Source of the DNA: a virus
Length of the DNA: 64,000 nt
Strand: one strand, 5' to 3'
IMG/VR virus record: IMGVR_UViG_3300023210_000013
Coordinates: 51,582-115,581 of that record
The notes below the pieces were generated by a model. It worked only from the letters and a program-made list of their open reading frames with translations. It was not told the DNA's origin and did not search any database. The stretch's first letter is position 1. Each line of letters opens with the position of its first letter. Below are positions 51,368-59,583 of the stretch, piece by piece. The position numbers and the translations under genes are program-made.

Positions 51368-51844
51368 ATGAAATGGTTTATACCAGGTAATGTTCCAAGT
51401 TCAAAAAATGGACGTAGATGGACAGGAAAGTACTTTATAGCTAGTAAAGCTACTATGACTTATAGAAAAGATACAAAATCTTACTATGAGGATTTTGCCA
51501 CACCTTTTAAAAAAGTATTAGCAAAATATGAATTTCCAGTAAAAATTGGTTTTACATTTCACAGAGGGAGCCGTCATAAGTTTGACTATTTAAATCCTGC
51601 ACAAACGGTGCAAGATGATATGGTTAAAGCAGGGTGGATTGAAGATGATAATGCTGAATTTATGATTCCAGCATTTGAACAATACATATATGACAAAGAA
51701 AACCCTGGAGTATGGATAGAAATATTAAAAGAAAATGAATTAAAAAAAGATGGACTCAAAGGACAAAAAAGCGGAACAAAAAATAAAGACAATTCTAAAT
51801 CTTCTGAAAGCAAAAGACCAAGGAATACAGGAAATAAAAATTAA
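51368..51844 (+). CDS. RusA-type Holliday junction resolvase
   Basis: The start MKWFIPGNVPSSKNGRRW is the typical RusA opening (P-x-x-K-x-R). The catalytic acidic residues are in KFDYLNPAQTVQDDMVKAGW and the following IEDD, near residues 73-97. The core domain ends at about residue 122. The last 35 residues are a lysine/serine-rich extension overlapping the next gene by 95 bases in another frame. It resolves four-way junctions from recombination-dependent replication before packaging. Confidence 0.85.
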   Translation: MKWFIPGNVPSSKNGRRWTGKYFIASKATMTYRKDTKSYYEDFATPFKKVLAKYEFPVKIGFTFHRGSRHKFDYLNPAQTVQDDMVKAGWIEDDNAEFMIPAFEQYIYDKENPGVWIEILKENELKKDGLKGQKSGTKNKDNSKSSESKRPRNTGNKN

Positions 51845-52121
51845 TTTTTCAGGTAGTGGAGACTCTGGTGATATTGATGATGTAGAATTTTACACATTTT
51901 ATGGAGGTACCGTTTCACCTAAAGAAGTTGATACAGATACTTTTGTAGACTTAGCATGGGAACTTATTAGAGAAAAAGTTGATCCGGTAGGTGATTGGGT
52001 TAATAATGAAGGTGGTTATGGTAATATTACTATATACGCTGAAACTGGTAAGTATGACATAGAATATAGTCAAAGAACAACAGAAGATTATGATTGGGGT
52101 GACTGTAGCTTATTTATATAA
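51750..52121 (+). CDS. Conserved hypothetical protein with GSGDSGDI motif, 123 aa
   Basis: A basic start (MDSKDKKAEQKIKTILNLLK) overlaps the RusA tail. The conserved core has SGSGDSGDIDD near residue 34 and WVNNEGGYGNITIY near residue 83. This combination is known from a widespread family of unknown function that I recall as DUF6878. Function is unknown. The next gene overlaps by one base, and the pair may act together. Confidence 0.7.
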   Translation: MDSKDKKAEQKIKTILNLLKAKDQGIQEIKINFSGSGDSGDIDDVEFYTFYGGTVSPKEVDTDTFVDLAWELIREKVDPVGDWVNNEGGYGNITIYAETGKYDIEYSQRTTEDYDWGDCSLFI

Positions 52122-52468
52122 TGGCACATCCTAATTTACACGCAAAAAGTTCAGTAAGAAAATGGGGTGGCAAACCTGAAGATTATATTGCAATACATGA
52201 TTGGTTAGATGAAACTAAATCTTGGGTTGGACATAGTATTCATAGAATGTTCCGTCATCATTCAGAAGGAATTTTTGAAGCAGAAAAGTTATTTGGAAAT
52301 AGTTTTACTAATACAGATGGTAAAACAGTATATACAAGATATGTTGCAGAACAACATGTAAAAGAAGATTGTAATAATTACATACCTTCAGCTAAAGAAT
52401 GGTTAACCCATATGAACCGGGAAAAGAAACCAGACTGGATGAGAAAAACACTTAAAATAGAAGATTAA
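52121..52468 (+). CDS. Conserved phage protein of the HAKSS...H...E family, 115 aa
   Basis: The opening HAKSSVRKWGGKPEDYIAIH and the histidine/glutamate-rich core (HRMFRHHSEGIFEAEKLFGN and AEQHVKED) match a widespread phage family of unknown function that I recall as DUF6915. The spaced histidines and glutamates look like metal ligands, suggesting an enzyme. It ends with a basic helix (HMNREKKPDWMRKTLK). Confidence 0.75.
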   Translation: MAHPNLHAKSSVRKWGGKPEDYIAIHDWLDETKSWVGHSIHRMFRHHSEGIFEAEKLFGNSFTNTDGKTVYTRYVAEQHVKEDCNNYIPSAKEWLTHMNREKKPDWMRKTLKIED

Positions 52469-52469
52469 T

Positions 52470-52895
52470 ATGAATGTATTAAGCATATCAGAATATCACG
52501 AGCTAGTAAAAATGTTACGCAGTTCAAAAGATGATAGAGAAATTGTAATTGAAAATTTAAAAAACTTAGACATAGATGATATATATAAAATCTTTGTTTT
52601 AAAAAGTTCTAAATTAGATCACAGAGAAGAAGTATTAAAGCCTCTTAAATTTTTGTTTGATAATGAACCTTTTAAAAGTTTGTATGAAACTGTTGATAGA
52701 AGATGGGGTGGTCAAGATATTGTTCTTGATTTATCTTGGTCAACATTACATAAACTTATCAAAGAAAATTATAGTGATAATCAAGATGTAAAAAATCTAT
52801 TTGAATTAGTATTTAAATCAGAAACAGAGTCTACTATTATTAAAGCATTAAGCTTTGATTTTGTTGACACTGTTGAAACAACTATTAAATGGTAA
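52470..52895 (+). CDS. Hypothetical helical protein, 141 aa
   Basis: The protein is alpha-helical, leucine-rich and acidic (for example VLSISEYHELVKMLRSSKDD). It has no recognised motif. It overlaps the VWA-protein start by 7 bases and is one base from the upstream gene, so it belongs to the same transcript. It could be a component or regulator of the VWA/AAA+ module that follows. Confidence 0.65.
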   Translation: MNVLSISEYHELVKMLRSSKDDREIVIENLKNLDIDDIYKIFVLKSSKLDHREEVLKPLKFLFDNEPFKSLYETVDRRWGGQDIVLDLSWSTLHKLIKENYSDNQDVKNLFELVFKSETESTIIKALSFDFVDTVETTIKW

Positions 52896-54052
52896 AAACA
52901 GGAGATCAACTTGCTAAAGCAAGTAAAACATTAATACTACAAGAGCCCTTTTACGGGCTCTTTTTAGTTGGCCTTAATAAAGCCATTAGAAAAGACATAC
53001 CAACGGCTGGCGTTAGCAAGCATGGTATTGGTGTACAGTTAAGCGTTAACCCTGACTTTCTTGATTCTTTATCAGAAGATCATAGAGTAGGATTAGTTAA
53101 ACATGAAATATTACATATAAGTTTTGGGCATTTAATTATGCGTGATATTTATAATGATAAAAAATTGTTTAACATAGCCGCTGACTTAGAAATAAATCAA
53201 TATATAGAAACAAAGTACTTACCTACAGGTGGAATAACAATGGATACATTTCCAGAGTTAACTTTACCAGCACGGGCGGGTACTAAAGTTTATTATGATT
53301 TACTATCACAAGCAAAAGATGACGGTACATGTCAATCTCTTGACTCAATGTTAAATGATGAAACAGGGGACAGTCCTTATGATGATCACGGAACTTGGGA
53401 AGAATTTGATGACTTAAGTGAAGCTGATAAAAAACTAGTTCAAAAGCAAGTTGAACATCAGTTAAAGGAAGTTGCTGAACAGACAGAAAAAAGACAAGGT
53501 AGTTTGCCTGGTGAGCTGGCTGAGTTGATTGGTAGATTACGTCATATAGAACCAGCTAAATTTGATTGGAAAGCTTACTTAAGAAGATTTGTAGGAAACT
53601 CTTCTATTTCTTATACAAAGAAACTTAGAAGAAAGTATAACAAACGTTATGTAGCAAATCCAGGACTTAAGATTAAGTTTAAGAATCATATACTTGTTGG
53701 TGTTGATACATCAGGATCAGTATCTAGTGCAGAGCTAATAGAGTTTATGAATGAAATATGCCATATGCATAAGACAGGTCATCAAATTACAGTAGCGCAG
53801 TGTGATACACAATTAAATTCTGTAGAAGAATTCAACCCAAAGAAAGATTGGGCCATAAAAGGTAGAGGTGGTACATCATTTCAACCTGTAATAGATCATT
53901 ACAATGAGCATGGTAAATACACAGCTCTAATATATTTAACAGATGGTGAAGCATACAATCCAGATGACTGTCCTCCAAATACCTTATGGGTAATAAGCAG
54001 TAGAGCAGAACTGAATAATGACTTACCAGGAAGAGTAATAAAATTAAATTAA
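52889..54052 (+). CDS. VWA-domain protein with metallopeptidase-like domain (CobT/DUF2201-like)
   Basis: The 387-residue protein has two domains. The N-terminal half carries a zinc-protease-like HEILHISFGH near residue 72 (H-E-x-x-H). The C-terminal half is a von Willebrand A domain with an intact MIDAS: DTSGS near residue 274, GRGGTSF near residue 325 and LTDGE near residue 352. Such proteins work with a MoxR/CobS-type AAA+ partner, here the next gene. The pair probably forms an ATP-driven remodelling or metal-insertion complex. A perfect terminator hairpin lies inside codons 18-26. Confidence 0.85.
   Translation: MVKTGDQLAKASKTLILQEPFYGLFLVGLNKAIRKDIPTAGVSKHGIGVQLSVNPDFLDSLSEDHRVGLVKHEILHISFGHLIMRDIYNDKKLFNIAADLEINQYIETKYLPTGGITMDTFPELTLPARAGTKVYYDLLSQAKDDGTCQSLDSMLNDETGDSPYDDHGTWEEFDDLSEADKKLVQKQVEHQLKEVAEQTEKRQGSLPGELAELIGRLRHIEPAKFDWKAYLRRFVGNSSISYTKKLRRKYNKRYVANPGLKIKFKNHILVGVDTSGSVSSAELIEFMNEICHMHKTGHQITVAQCDTQLNSVEEFNPKKDWAIKGRGGTSFQPVIDHYNEHGKYTALIYLTDGEAYNPDDCPPNTLWVISSRAELNNDLPGRVIKLN
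52941..52965 (+). terminator. Terminator hairpin inside the VWA gene (possible attenuator)
   Basis: AAGAGCCC (52941-52948) pairs perfectly with GGGCTCTT (52955-52962) across a 6-nt loop and runs into Ts (52961-52965). It lies 52 nt into the coding sequence of the VWA protein. Confidence 0.7.
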
Positions 54053-54065
54053 TAAAAACACAATT

Positions 54066-55319
54066 ATGGCACAAGTAAATTTAAACATTGATGACTTAAA
54101 AGGATTTGTAAATCACGTTATTACAAATAACAGATTTTTACAAGAACAAGGAAAACTACCAGTAGCAATAGAAGTAGTAGGAGAATCAGGAATAGGTAAA
54201 ACATCTACAGTAGTAGAATTAGCAAAAGAAAATAATTTACATTTTGTAAAGCTAAACTTAGCTCAGATAGAAGAGTTAGGTGACTTAGTGGGTTTCCCTG
54301 TACGTCAATTTCAGATGTATAAAGAGAAAACAATTAAGAAAGTAGATGATTTAAACTATACGGCAAAAGCAGGGAATGATTTAGCTAAACTAGGAGGTAC
54401 TATTACTAAAAAAGTAGGCCAATGGGTTGATGAGTTAGCAGTAGATGCTTATTTAAAGAACGGCTATAAGATGGCTGGTAAAAATAGAATGTCTTATGCT
54501 GCTCCTGAATGGATTGCTGATGTAAAACAAGGTGGTATATTACTACTTGATGACTGGAACAGAGCTGATACAAGGTTTATACAAGCCTGTATGGAGCTTA
54601 TTGACCGTCAGCAGTATATTTCATGGTCTTTACCAAAAGACTGGCATATAATGCTTACAGCTAATCCAGACAACGGTGATTACAATGTAAATTCATTAGA
54701 TTCTGCACAGAAAACCAGATATATTACTGCAAACCTTAAGTTTGACGTTAATGTATGGGCAAGATGGGCTGAAGAAGCAGGTATAGATTCAAGATGTATT
54801 AACTTTTTGTTATTACACCCGGAGTTAGTAACGCAAGAAACTAATTCAAGATCTATTACTACTTTCTTTAATTCAATCTCAAGCTTTGAGAATTTTGAAG
54901 ACAACTTAAGTATGATCCAAATGATTGGTGAAGGTTCAGTAGGAGACACATTTGCTTCTATGTTTACTACTTTTATTAATAATAAACTGGACAAACTGGT
55001 AACACCTAAAGATTTATTAACTCATGAAAATGAATCATATATTCTTGGAGAGTTAAGAGGTTGTATTGGTCAAGATGATTCATACCGCGCAGATATTGCA
55101 TCAACACTAGCTACTCGTTTAGCTAATTATGCTGTAGTATATTCTAAAGAAAATACAGTTAATCAGAAAATTACTGATAGACTAAAGTCTTTAGCAACTA
55201 AAGATTACTTTACAAATGACTTAAAGTATCTTATTGTTAGAACTATTTTTAATGGAAACAAACAAAAGTTTAATAAACTAATGATGATCCCTGAGATTAT
55301 TAAAATGACAATGAAATAG
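54066..55319 (+). CDS. MoxR/CobS-like AAA+ ATPase
   Basis: The 417-residue protein has a Walker A (EVVGESGIGKTST) near residue 40, a Walker B (GGILLLDDWNRAD) near residue 158 and a sensor 1-type asparagine in LTANPDNGDYNV near residue 197. An arginine-bearing helix follows (KTRYITANLKFDV). The layout matches MoxR-family ATPases that pair with VWA proteins. It is 13 nt downstream of the VWA gene. Two paralogous partner proteins follow at once, so the four probably form one complex. The substrate is unknown. Confidence 0.85.
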   Translation: MAQVNLNIDDLKGFVNHVITNNRFLQEQGKLPVAIEVVGESGIGKTSTVVELAKENNLHFVKLNLAQIEELGDLVGFPVRQFQMYKEKTIKKVDDLNYTAKAGNDLAKLGGTITKKVGQWVDELAVDAYLKNGYKMAGKNRMSYAAPEWIADVKQGGILLLDDWNRADTRFIQACMELIDRQQYISWSLPKDWHIMLTANPDNGDYNVNSLDSAQKTRYITANLKFDVNVWARWAEEAGIDSRCINFLLLHPELVTQETNSRSITTFFNSISSFENFEDNLSMIQMIGEGSVGDTFASMFTTFINNKLDKLVTPKDLLTHENESYILGELRGCIGQDDSYRADIASTLATRLANYAVVYSKENTVNQKITDRLKSLATKDYFTNDLKYLIVRTIFNGNKQKFNKLMMIPEIIKMTMK

Positions 55320-55320
55320 A

Positions 55321-56349
55321 ATGGCAAATAAATCAGTATATCAAGTCTTTAATACTGATGCATTGACACACTTTGGTTTAGATAGTGCCCCAATATATGG
55401 GGTACTAACTACCAATGGTGTTGAAGATGTATTGTTAACACAAGACAAAACTATTTATGAAAAAATATCACGTTTACTCACAGTTCCTAATGAATCTGAC
55501 ACAACGTTTATAAATAAAAAGAAAGCTTTTATATTACCTAAGTGTGATGTATCTCAAGACAGACTTAAAGCAGCACTAAAAGAACATAAAATTACAGTAA
55601 CTAATGATTATGAACTTGCTGATCTTGTAATAGGTCATGAAGAAATAGAACAAAGAATAGAAAGTGGTAATAATATACCATCTACTTTAATGTTAGCAAA
55701 ACTTTGGAATATGGAATCTGTATCTAATACTGGTGGTTCTATCAAAGCTGTAGATAATCATAATAGTCACACAATTGTAACTAATAAAATTACTGAAGTA
55801 GTAAGATATTACAGTTTAGACATAGAAGAAACACTATATGATGAGTGGATGTTGACAGGTTTAGCAATAAATTTAGCTTATAAAATTGATACAGGTGTTG
55901 TAGGTACTATAGATACACATACCGTATTACATTCTTCAGCTAACAGAATGGTTTTAGATGAGTCTTTACTTGAGATGCTTAAATCTCAATTAAATTCACA
56001 TTCAAGTGATGATTCACATTTAGCAGGAGCTGTTATACCTACAATAGATTATACTAAAAATCATCATTTACTTTGGCAATTTGCACATGATGTTCAATAC
56101 AAAATGCATAAATTTAATAGAAATAAAGATGTTCAATATTGGATTGATCAATCTAATTTTGAATTGTATGCTAATTTTGGTGCTGAAGAAATGATAACTC
56201 ATTTAGAAGAAAATAAGTTACTTGATAAGATAACATTTAGATATCTTGAACCTATTTGTAGAAAAGAAATCAGTATACATAATAGAGAACTTTATGTCTT
56301 TAAAGTAAATGTAAAAAAAGAATATTTAAAATATTTAAAAAATGACTAA
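55321..56349 (+). CDS. VWA/AAA+ module protein C, 342 aa
   Basis: No named family is recognised. Residues about 65-105 have the pattern FILPKCDVSQDRLKAALKEH ... TVTNDYELADLVIG, which recurs in the next gene (LPRAKMDTLKEKNNLKVTRN ... ADFIII). The two proteins are therefore diverged paralogs. The pattern of a strand, a helix, a K-V-T strand and an A-D-x-(V/I)-I strand is BRCT-like, although that is speculative. It starts one base after the AAA+ stop and overlaps its paralog by 8 bases. Confidence 0.7.
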   Translation: MANKSVYQVFNTDALTHFGLDSAPIYGVLTTNGVEDVLLTQDKTIYEKISRLLTVPNESDTTFINKKKAFILPKCDVSQDRLKAALKEHKITVTNDYELADLVIGHEEIEQRIESGNNIPSTLMLAKLWNMESVSNTGGSIKAVDNHNSHTIVTNKITEVVRYYSLDIEETLYDEWMLTGLAINLAYKIDTGVVGTIDTHTVLHSSANRMVLDESLLEMLKSQLNSHSSDDSHLAGAVIPTIDYTKNHHLLWQFAHDVQYKMHKFNRNKDVQYWIDQSNFELYANFGAEEMITHLEENKLLDKITFRYLEPICRKEISIHNRELYVFKVNVKKEYLKYLKND

Positions 56350-57427
56350 ATTATATACCTTTGATATTACATATAGAGAAGGACAAACAATTGATTATAC
56401 ATGCTTTAATGGAAGTTATGTAGGAGAGGATATAGGATTGGGTAGTTGGCACTCACCGGGATATCCTGTAATAAACACACATACACCTTCATCTGTTGAT
56501 TTGCAAGATAAAACAGTATATAGATATCCAAAATTAACTCTACCAAGAGCAAAAATGGATACCTTAAAGGAAAAAAACAATTTAAAAGTTACTAGAAATA
56601 AAGCAAATGCAGATTTTATAATTATTTCTAAAAACTTTATTACTAGTATGACACTTTCAAGTTGGACTTCTTACGTATCATTTGAAAAGTTTGTAAACCA
56701 TCTTAAAGAAGAAAATTATAAACAGGATATTATAGATTATTTTGATAATTATGATAAAAGTGATTTAATGTCACTAAAAAGTAGTTATTATAATGGCCCA
56801 GCTGTTATATCTAAAATGAATGATTTTATAAGAGACAAGGGAGAAAACAATCACTGGTATATTCCTGCAGAGTTTAAGCAACTTTATAATGAAGTTAAAT
56901 CTTGTAATAATCTTGTTTATGATAAGCATATGGTTGCTTTATGTAATGAAGATTCAGTAGTTTTGACTAAAGAAGAGTATAGAAATGTTCAGACCATGAT
57001 AAAAAGTGGTGATAAACAAAACAGAGCTCTTGCAGTAGAACTAATTGCTAATTGTAACTTAGAAGATTCTTTAGACTATGTTGCATTAATTTATTATTTC
57101 TTGTATGACTATTTAAAGGATGCCAGTAACTGGAATAGTGTTAATGTTAAAACACTAAGAAAAAGAATGGATGATTTTACACCTTATGGGAATGCACAGT
57201 ATGGAAATCTGTATGACACTTTTATTAAAAAACTAATAAAAGAAGATTATTTGACCCAATTTGCTTTTGATGAAACTGCTAGATATGCTTTTCACAATGT
57301 TGTAAAAAGATCTATGTCACTAGGTGATGAAAATGCATTTGTTATGGATGTATCATCTATTAAACCAAGTAAAAAATGTGCAGAGGCAATAAAAATACCA
57401 CAAATTTTAACTAAGGAGTTCAATTAA
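56342..57427 (+). CDS. VWA/AAA+ module protein D, paralog of protein C, 361 aa
   Basis: The N-terminal 30 residues are Gly/Tyr-rich (GSYVGEDIGLGSWHSPGYPV). The segment shared with protein C follows near residues 60-100, then a long helical region to the end. No catalytic motif is visible. Cotranslation with protein C (8-base overlap) and a hairpin after its stop indicate that it closes the four-gene unit. It may be a substrate adaptor for the AAA+ ring. Confidence 0.7.
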   Translation: MTKLYTFDITYREGQTIDYTCFNGSYVGEDIGLGSWHSPGYPVINTHTPSSVDLQDKTVYRYPKLTLPRAKMDTLKEKNNLKVTRNKANADFIIISKNFITSMTLSSWTSYVSFEKFVNHLKEENYKQDIIDYFDNYDKSDLMSLKSSYYNGPAVISKMNDFIRDKGENNHWYIPAEFKQLYNEVKSCNNLVYDKHMVALCNEDSVVLTKEEYRNVQTMIKSGDKQNRALAVELIANCNLEDSLDYVALIYYFLYDYLKDASNWNSVNVKTLRKRMDDFTPYGNAQYGNLYDTFIKKLIKEDYLTQFAFDETARYAFHNVVKRSMSLGDENAFVMDVSSIKPSKKCAEAIKIPQILTKEFN

Positions 57428-57440
57428 AGCCATAATTGTT

Positions 57441-57477
57441 GGGACCTGCCTAAACAACAGGTCCCTCTCCTTTTTTT
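57441..57477 (+). terminator. Hairpin terminator at the end of the VWA/AAA+ unit
   Basis: GGGACCTG (57441-57448) pairs with CAGGTCCC (57458-57465) over 8 bp. Seven Ts follow after a 5-nt TCTCC spacer (57471-57477). The spacer makes it somewhat weaker than the others. Confidence 0.7.
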
Positions 57478-57489
57478 AACAAAACAAAA

Positions 57490-58476
57490 ATGAACAGAGA
57501 CTTTCAAAAAGAAGATGAATTTTACAAGAAAGATTTTAGGTTTAGTTATTCATCACTAAACAAACTATTATTTTCACCTACCTTATTTTATAAGGATTAT
57601 ATATTATTTGACCGTGAACTTCAGACGGACAAACACCTTGTAGAAGGTAAGCTTGTGCATTGTCTAGTATTTGAACCAGAAAACTTGACAAGTAAATTTA
57701 ACATTGTACCTGGTAAAAGTCCCAGTGACAATATTAGAAAAGTATTAAAGGATATGGCTTTTCATACTGATGCAAAAACATTAACTGCTTGTGATGATGA
57801 AACAATTTTAGAATCACTTAAGAATTTGAATTTATTTCAATCTCTTAAAGCTGATGAGTCAAGAATTGCTAAAGTAAGAACAGAAGATAATGAGCCTTAC
57901 TGGAAGTTTTTAAATAATTCTAATGTTGATGTTGTTGATCAAGATACTTTAAGTAAATGTACAGATAAAGCAAATGTCATTAAAGAAAATAAAGATGTTA
58001 TGTCTTTGTTTGAAAATAAATCAACTGATTTTGATTTGGACCCTGTTGAAATATTTGCAGAACAATACTTAACATGTAAGCTAAATGATAAACCATTTGG
58101 ATTACACGGGTATATTGATTTTTATAAAATAGACTCTGAAAAAAAAGAGGTAACAATTTGTGACCTTAAAACAACCGCTAAAGGAATAGCAAAGTTTGCA
58201 GATACTGTAGATTATTACAACTACTGGTTGCAAGCTTCTATATATATAAAATTACTAATAGAAAATTTAACAGAAGAACAGCAAGATTACAATATTATAT
58301 TTAAATTTGCTGTAATAGATAATTATAATCAGGTTTATGTTTTTGATGTAACTGATAATACATTAGCTAACTGGGGTGTTGCTTTTAATGCGGTACTTAA
58401 CCAGGCTGAGTATCATTATAAGGAAAAAAACTTTAGTTTACCTTATGAATTCTTAGCAGAAACTGTTAAATTGTAA
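57490..58476 (+). CDS. RecE-like exonuclease (PD-(D/E)XK superfamily)
   Basis: The 328-residue protein matches the RecE/YqaJ-type nuclease pattern. It opens with FSYSSLNKLLFSPTLFYKDY near residue 18 and the family-typical LVEGKLVHCLVFEPE near residue 51. The catalytic core is GYIDFYKID near residue 214 and TICDLKTTAKG near residue 227 (D...D-x-K). It is expected to resect 5' ends for annealing by the Sak4-like/SSB pair upstream, giving a phage recombination system. Confidence 0.8.
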   Translation: MNRDFQKEDEFYKKDFRFSYSSLNKLLFSPTLFYKDYILFDRELQTDKHLVEGKLVHCLVFEPENLTSKFNIVPGKSPSDNIRKVLKDMAFHTDAKTLTACDDETILESLKNLNLFQSLKADESRIAKVRTEDNEPYWKFLNNSNVDVVDQDTLSKCTDKANVIKENKDVMSLFENKSTDFDLDPVEIFAEQYLTCKLNDKPFGLHGYIDFYKIDSEKKEVTICDLKTTAKGIAKFADTVDYYNYWLQASIYIKLLIENLTEEQQDYNIIFKFAVIDNYNQVYVFDVTDNTLANWGVAFNAVLNQAEYHYKEKNFSLPYEFLAETVKL

Positions 58477-58477
58477 T

Positions 58478-59056
58478 ATGGGCGTTGTATATACGGATTA
58501 TTTTCAGAAAAGTAAAGTGTTTTTATACCCTTTGCTAAAACTAAAAAAAGGTATAGACTTTGTTCCTGAGCAAACATTTTTTGCTTGGGAAGGAGTTTAT
58601 AAACCGGAAGAGTGTAAATTTCTCTGCTTATACAACACAAAACTTGATAATAAATTTTTAAAATTTGAACTAGATTACTTGAATAGTCATCCTTTGTTAG
58701 AAGCGTGCTTCAGATTAGATGATTGCAACCAACTATATGTATTTGACATGATTGAATACAAACATGATTTATATGCTTTTATAAAAGGTGATTATTCAAA
58801 GTTTAGTTTAAAATCAAAAAATTCTATTGAAGAGTTTTTTGGAAGTGTGGGTAATATATCTAAGTACGTTAATACTTTCTTATACCCTGAAGATTATCAT
58901 ACAGATTATGCTGAATTTTTAGACGTAGAGTTAAGTATTATAGAAAGAGTACATGAATTATGCACACCACCGGATCAAGAAAAAGAAACATTAATACAAA
59001 AAGTTCCCTTAGAACTAGAGATATTTAAAAATAAATCAATATCTTTGAATAAATAA
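58478..59056 (+). CDS. Hypothetical protein, 192 aa
   Basis: The protein is aromatic-rich and mixed alpha/beta (FVPEQTFFAWEGVYKPEECK), with an acidic helical C-terminus. It starts 1 base after the nuclease gene. No domain is recognised. The context suggests a replication or recombination accessory. Confidence 0.65.
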   Translation: MGVVYTDYFQKSKVFLYPLLKLKKGIDFVPEQTFFAWEGVYKPEECKFLCLYNTKLDNKFLKFELDYLNSHPLLEACFRLDDCNQLYVFDMIEYKHDLYAFIKGDYSKFSLKSKNSIEEFFGSVGNISKYVNTFLYPEDYHTDYAEFLDVELSIIERVHELCTPPDQEKETLIQKVPLELEIFKNKSISLNK

Positions 59057-59064
59057 TAAAACCA

Positions 59065-59484
59065 ATGGCTACAATAGGACAAAATATGATGCTGATTAAT
59101 TCAGCATTTAGAAATGCAAAATCTTTTAGTTTATTACCTGTAAGCAGTGACTCACCATATGTTGAGGCAATGTTTGACCCTTCTTCTGGAATTCTTGCTG
59201 TGATTAGTAAAGTGCAAAAAACTTCTTTTCACATGATTCCAAGATTAGATGATAATGGACAACCTCAAAGGTTAAAGACACCAAATCAACAAACTGGTAA
59301 AACAGTTAAAGAACAAAGGGTAAGTATGGATACTTTCTCTGAATTCTATATATCAGATAAAAAAGATATTGAAATTTTCATTCAGTTATTTGCAATTAAC
59401 GCTGATAATTTTGAATGGAAAGAATATTTAGAAGTTGACATCAATAAAACTGAACCTTCTAAAATAATCTTACCAGGTCAATAA
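59065..59484 (+). CDS. Hypothetical protein upstream of the polymerase, 139 aa
   Basis: The N-terminal 60 residues are beta-rich (NAKSFSLLPVSSDSPYVEAM). A basic loop (RLKTPNQQTGKTVKEQRVSM) and a helical/acidic end follow. It lies 99 nt before the DNA polymerase gene and is followed by a terminator. No named family is recognised. A polymerase- or DNA-binding role would fit the place. Confidence 0.65.
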   Translation: MATIGQNMMLINSAFRNAKSFSLLPVSSDSPYVEAMFDPSSGILAVISKVQKTSFHMIPRLDDNGQPQRLKTPNQQTGKTVKEQRVSMDTFSEFYISDKKDIEIFIQLFAINADNFEWKEYLEVDINKTEPSKIILPGQ

Positions 59485-59513
59485 AGGTCTAATACTCTAT
59501 TGATTGCCAAAAG

Positions 59514-59538
59514 AAGCTCATTAATTTGGGCTTTTTTT
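59514..59538 (+). terminator. Intrinsic terminator before the DNA polymerase gene
   Basis: AAGCTC (59514-59519) and GGGCTT (59528-59533) form a 6-bp stem with one G-U and an 8-nt loop, running into seven Ts (59532-59538). Confidence 0.7.
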
Positions 59539-59583
59539 GGCTCTAATAGATTTTATAGAGATGAATATACAAACACATAAAGA

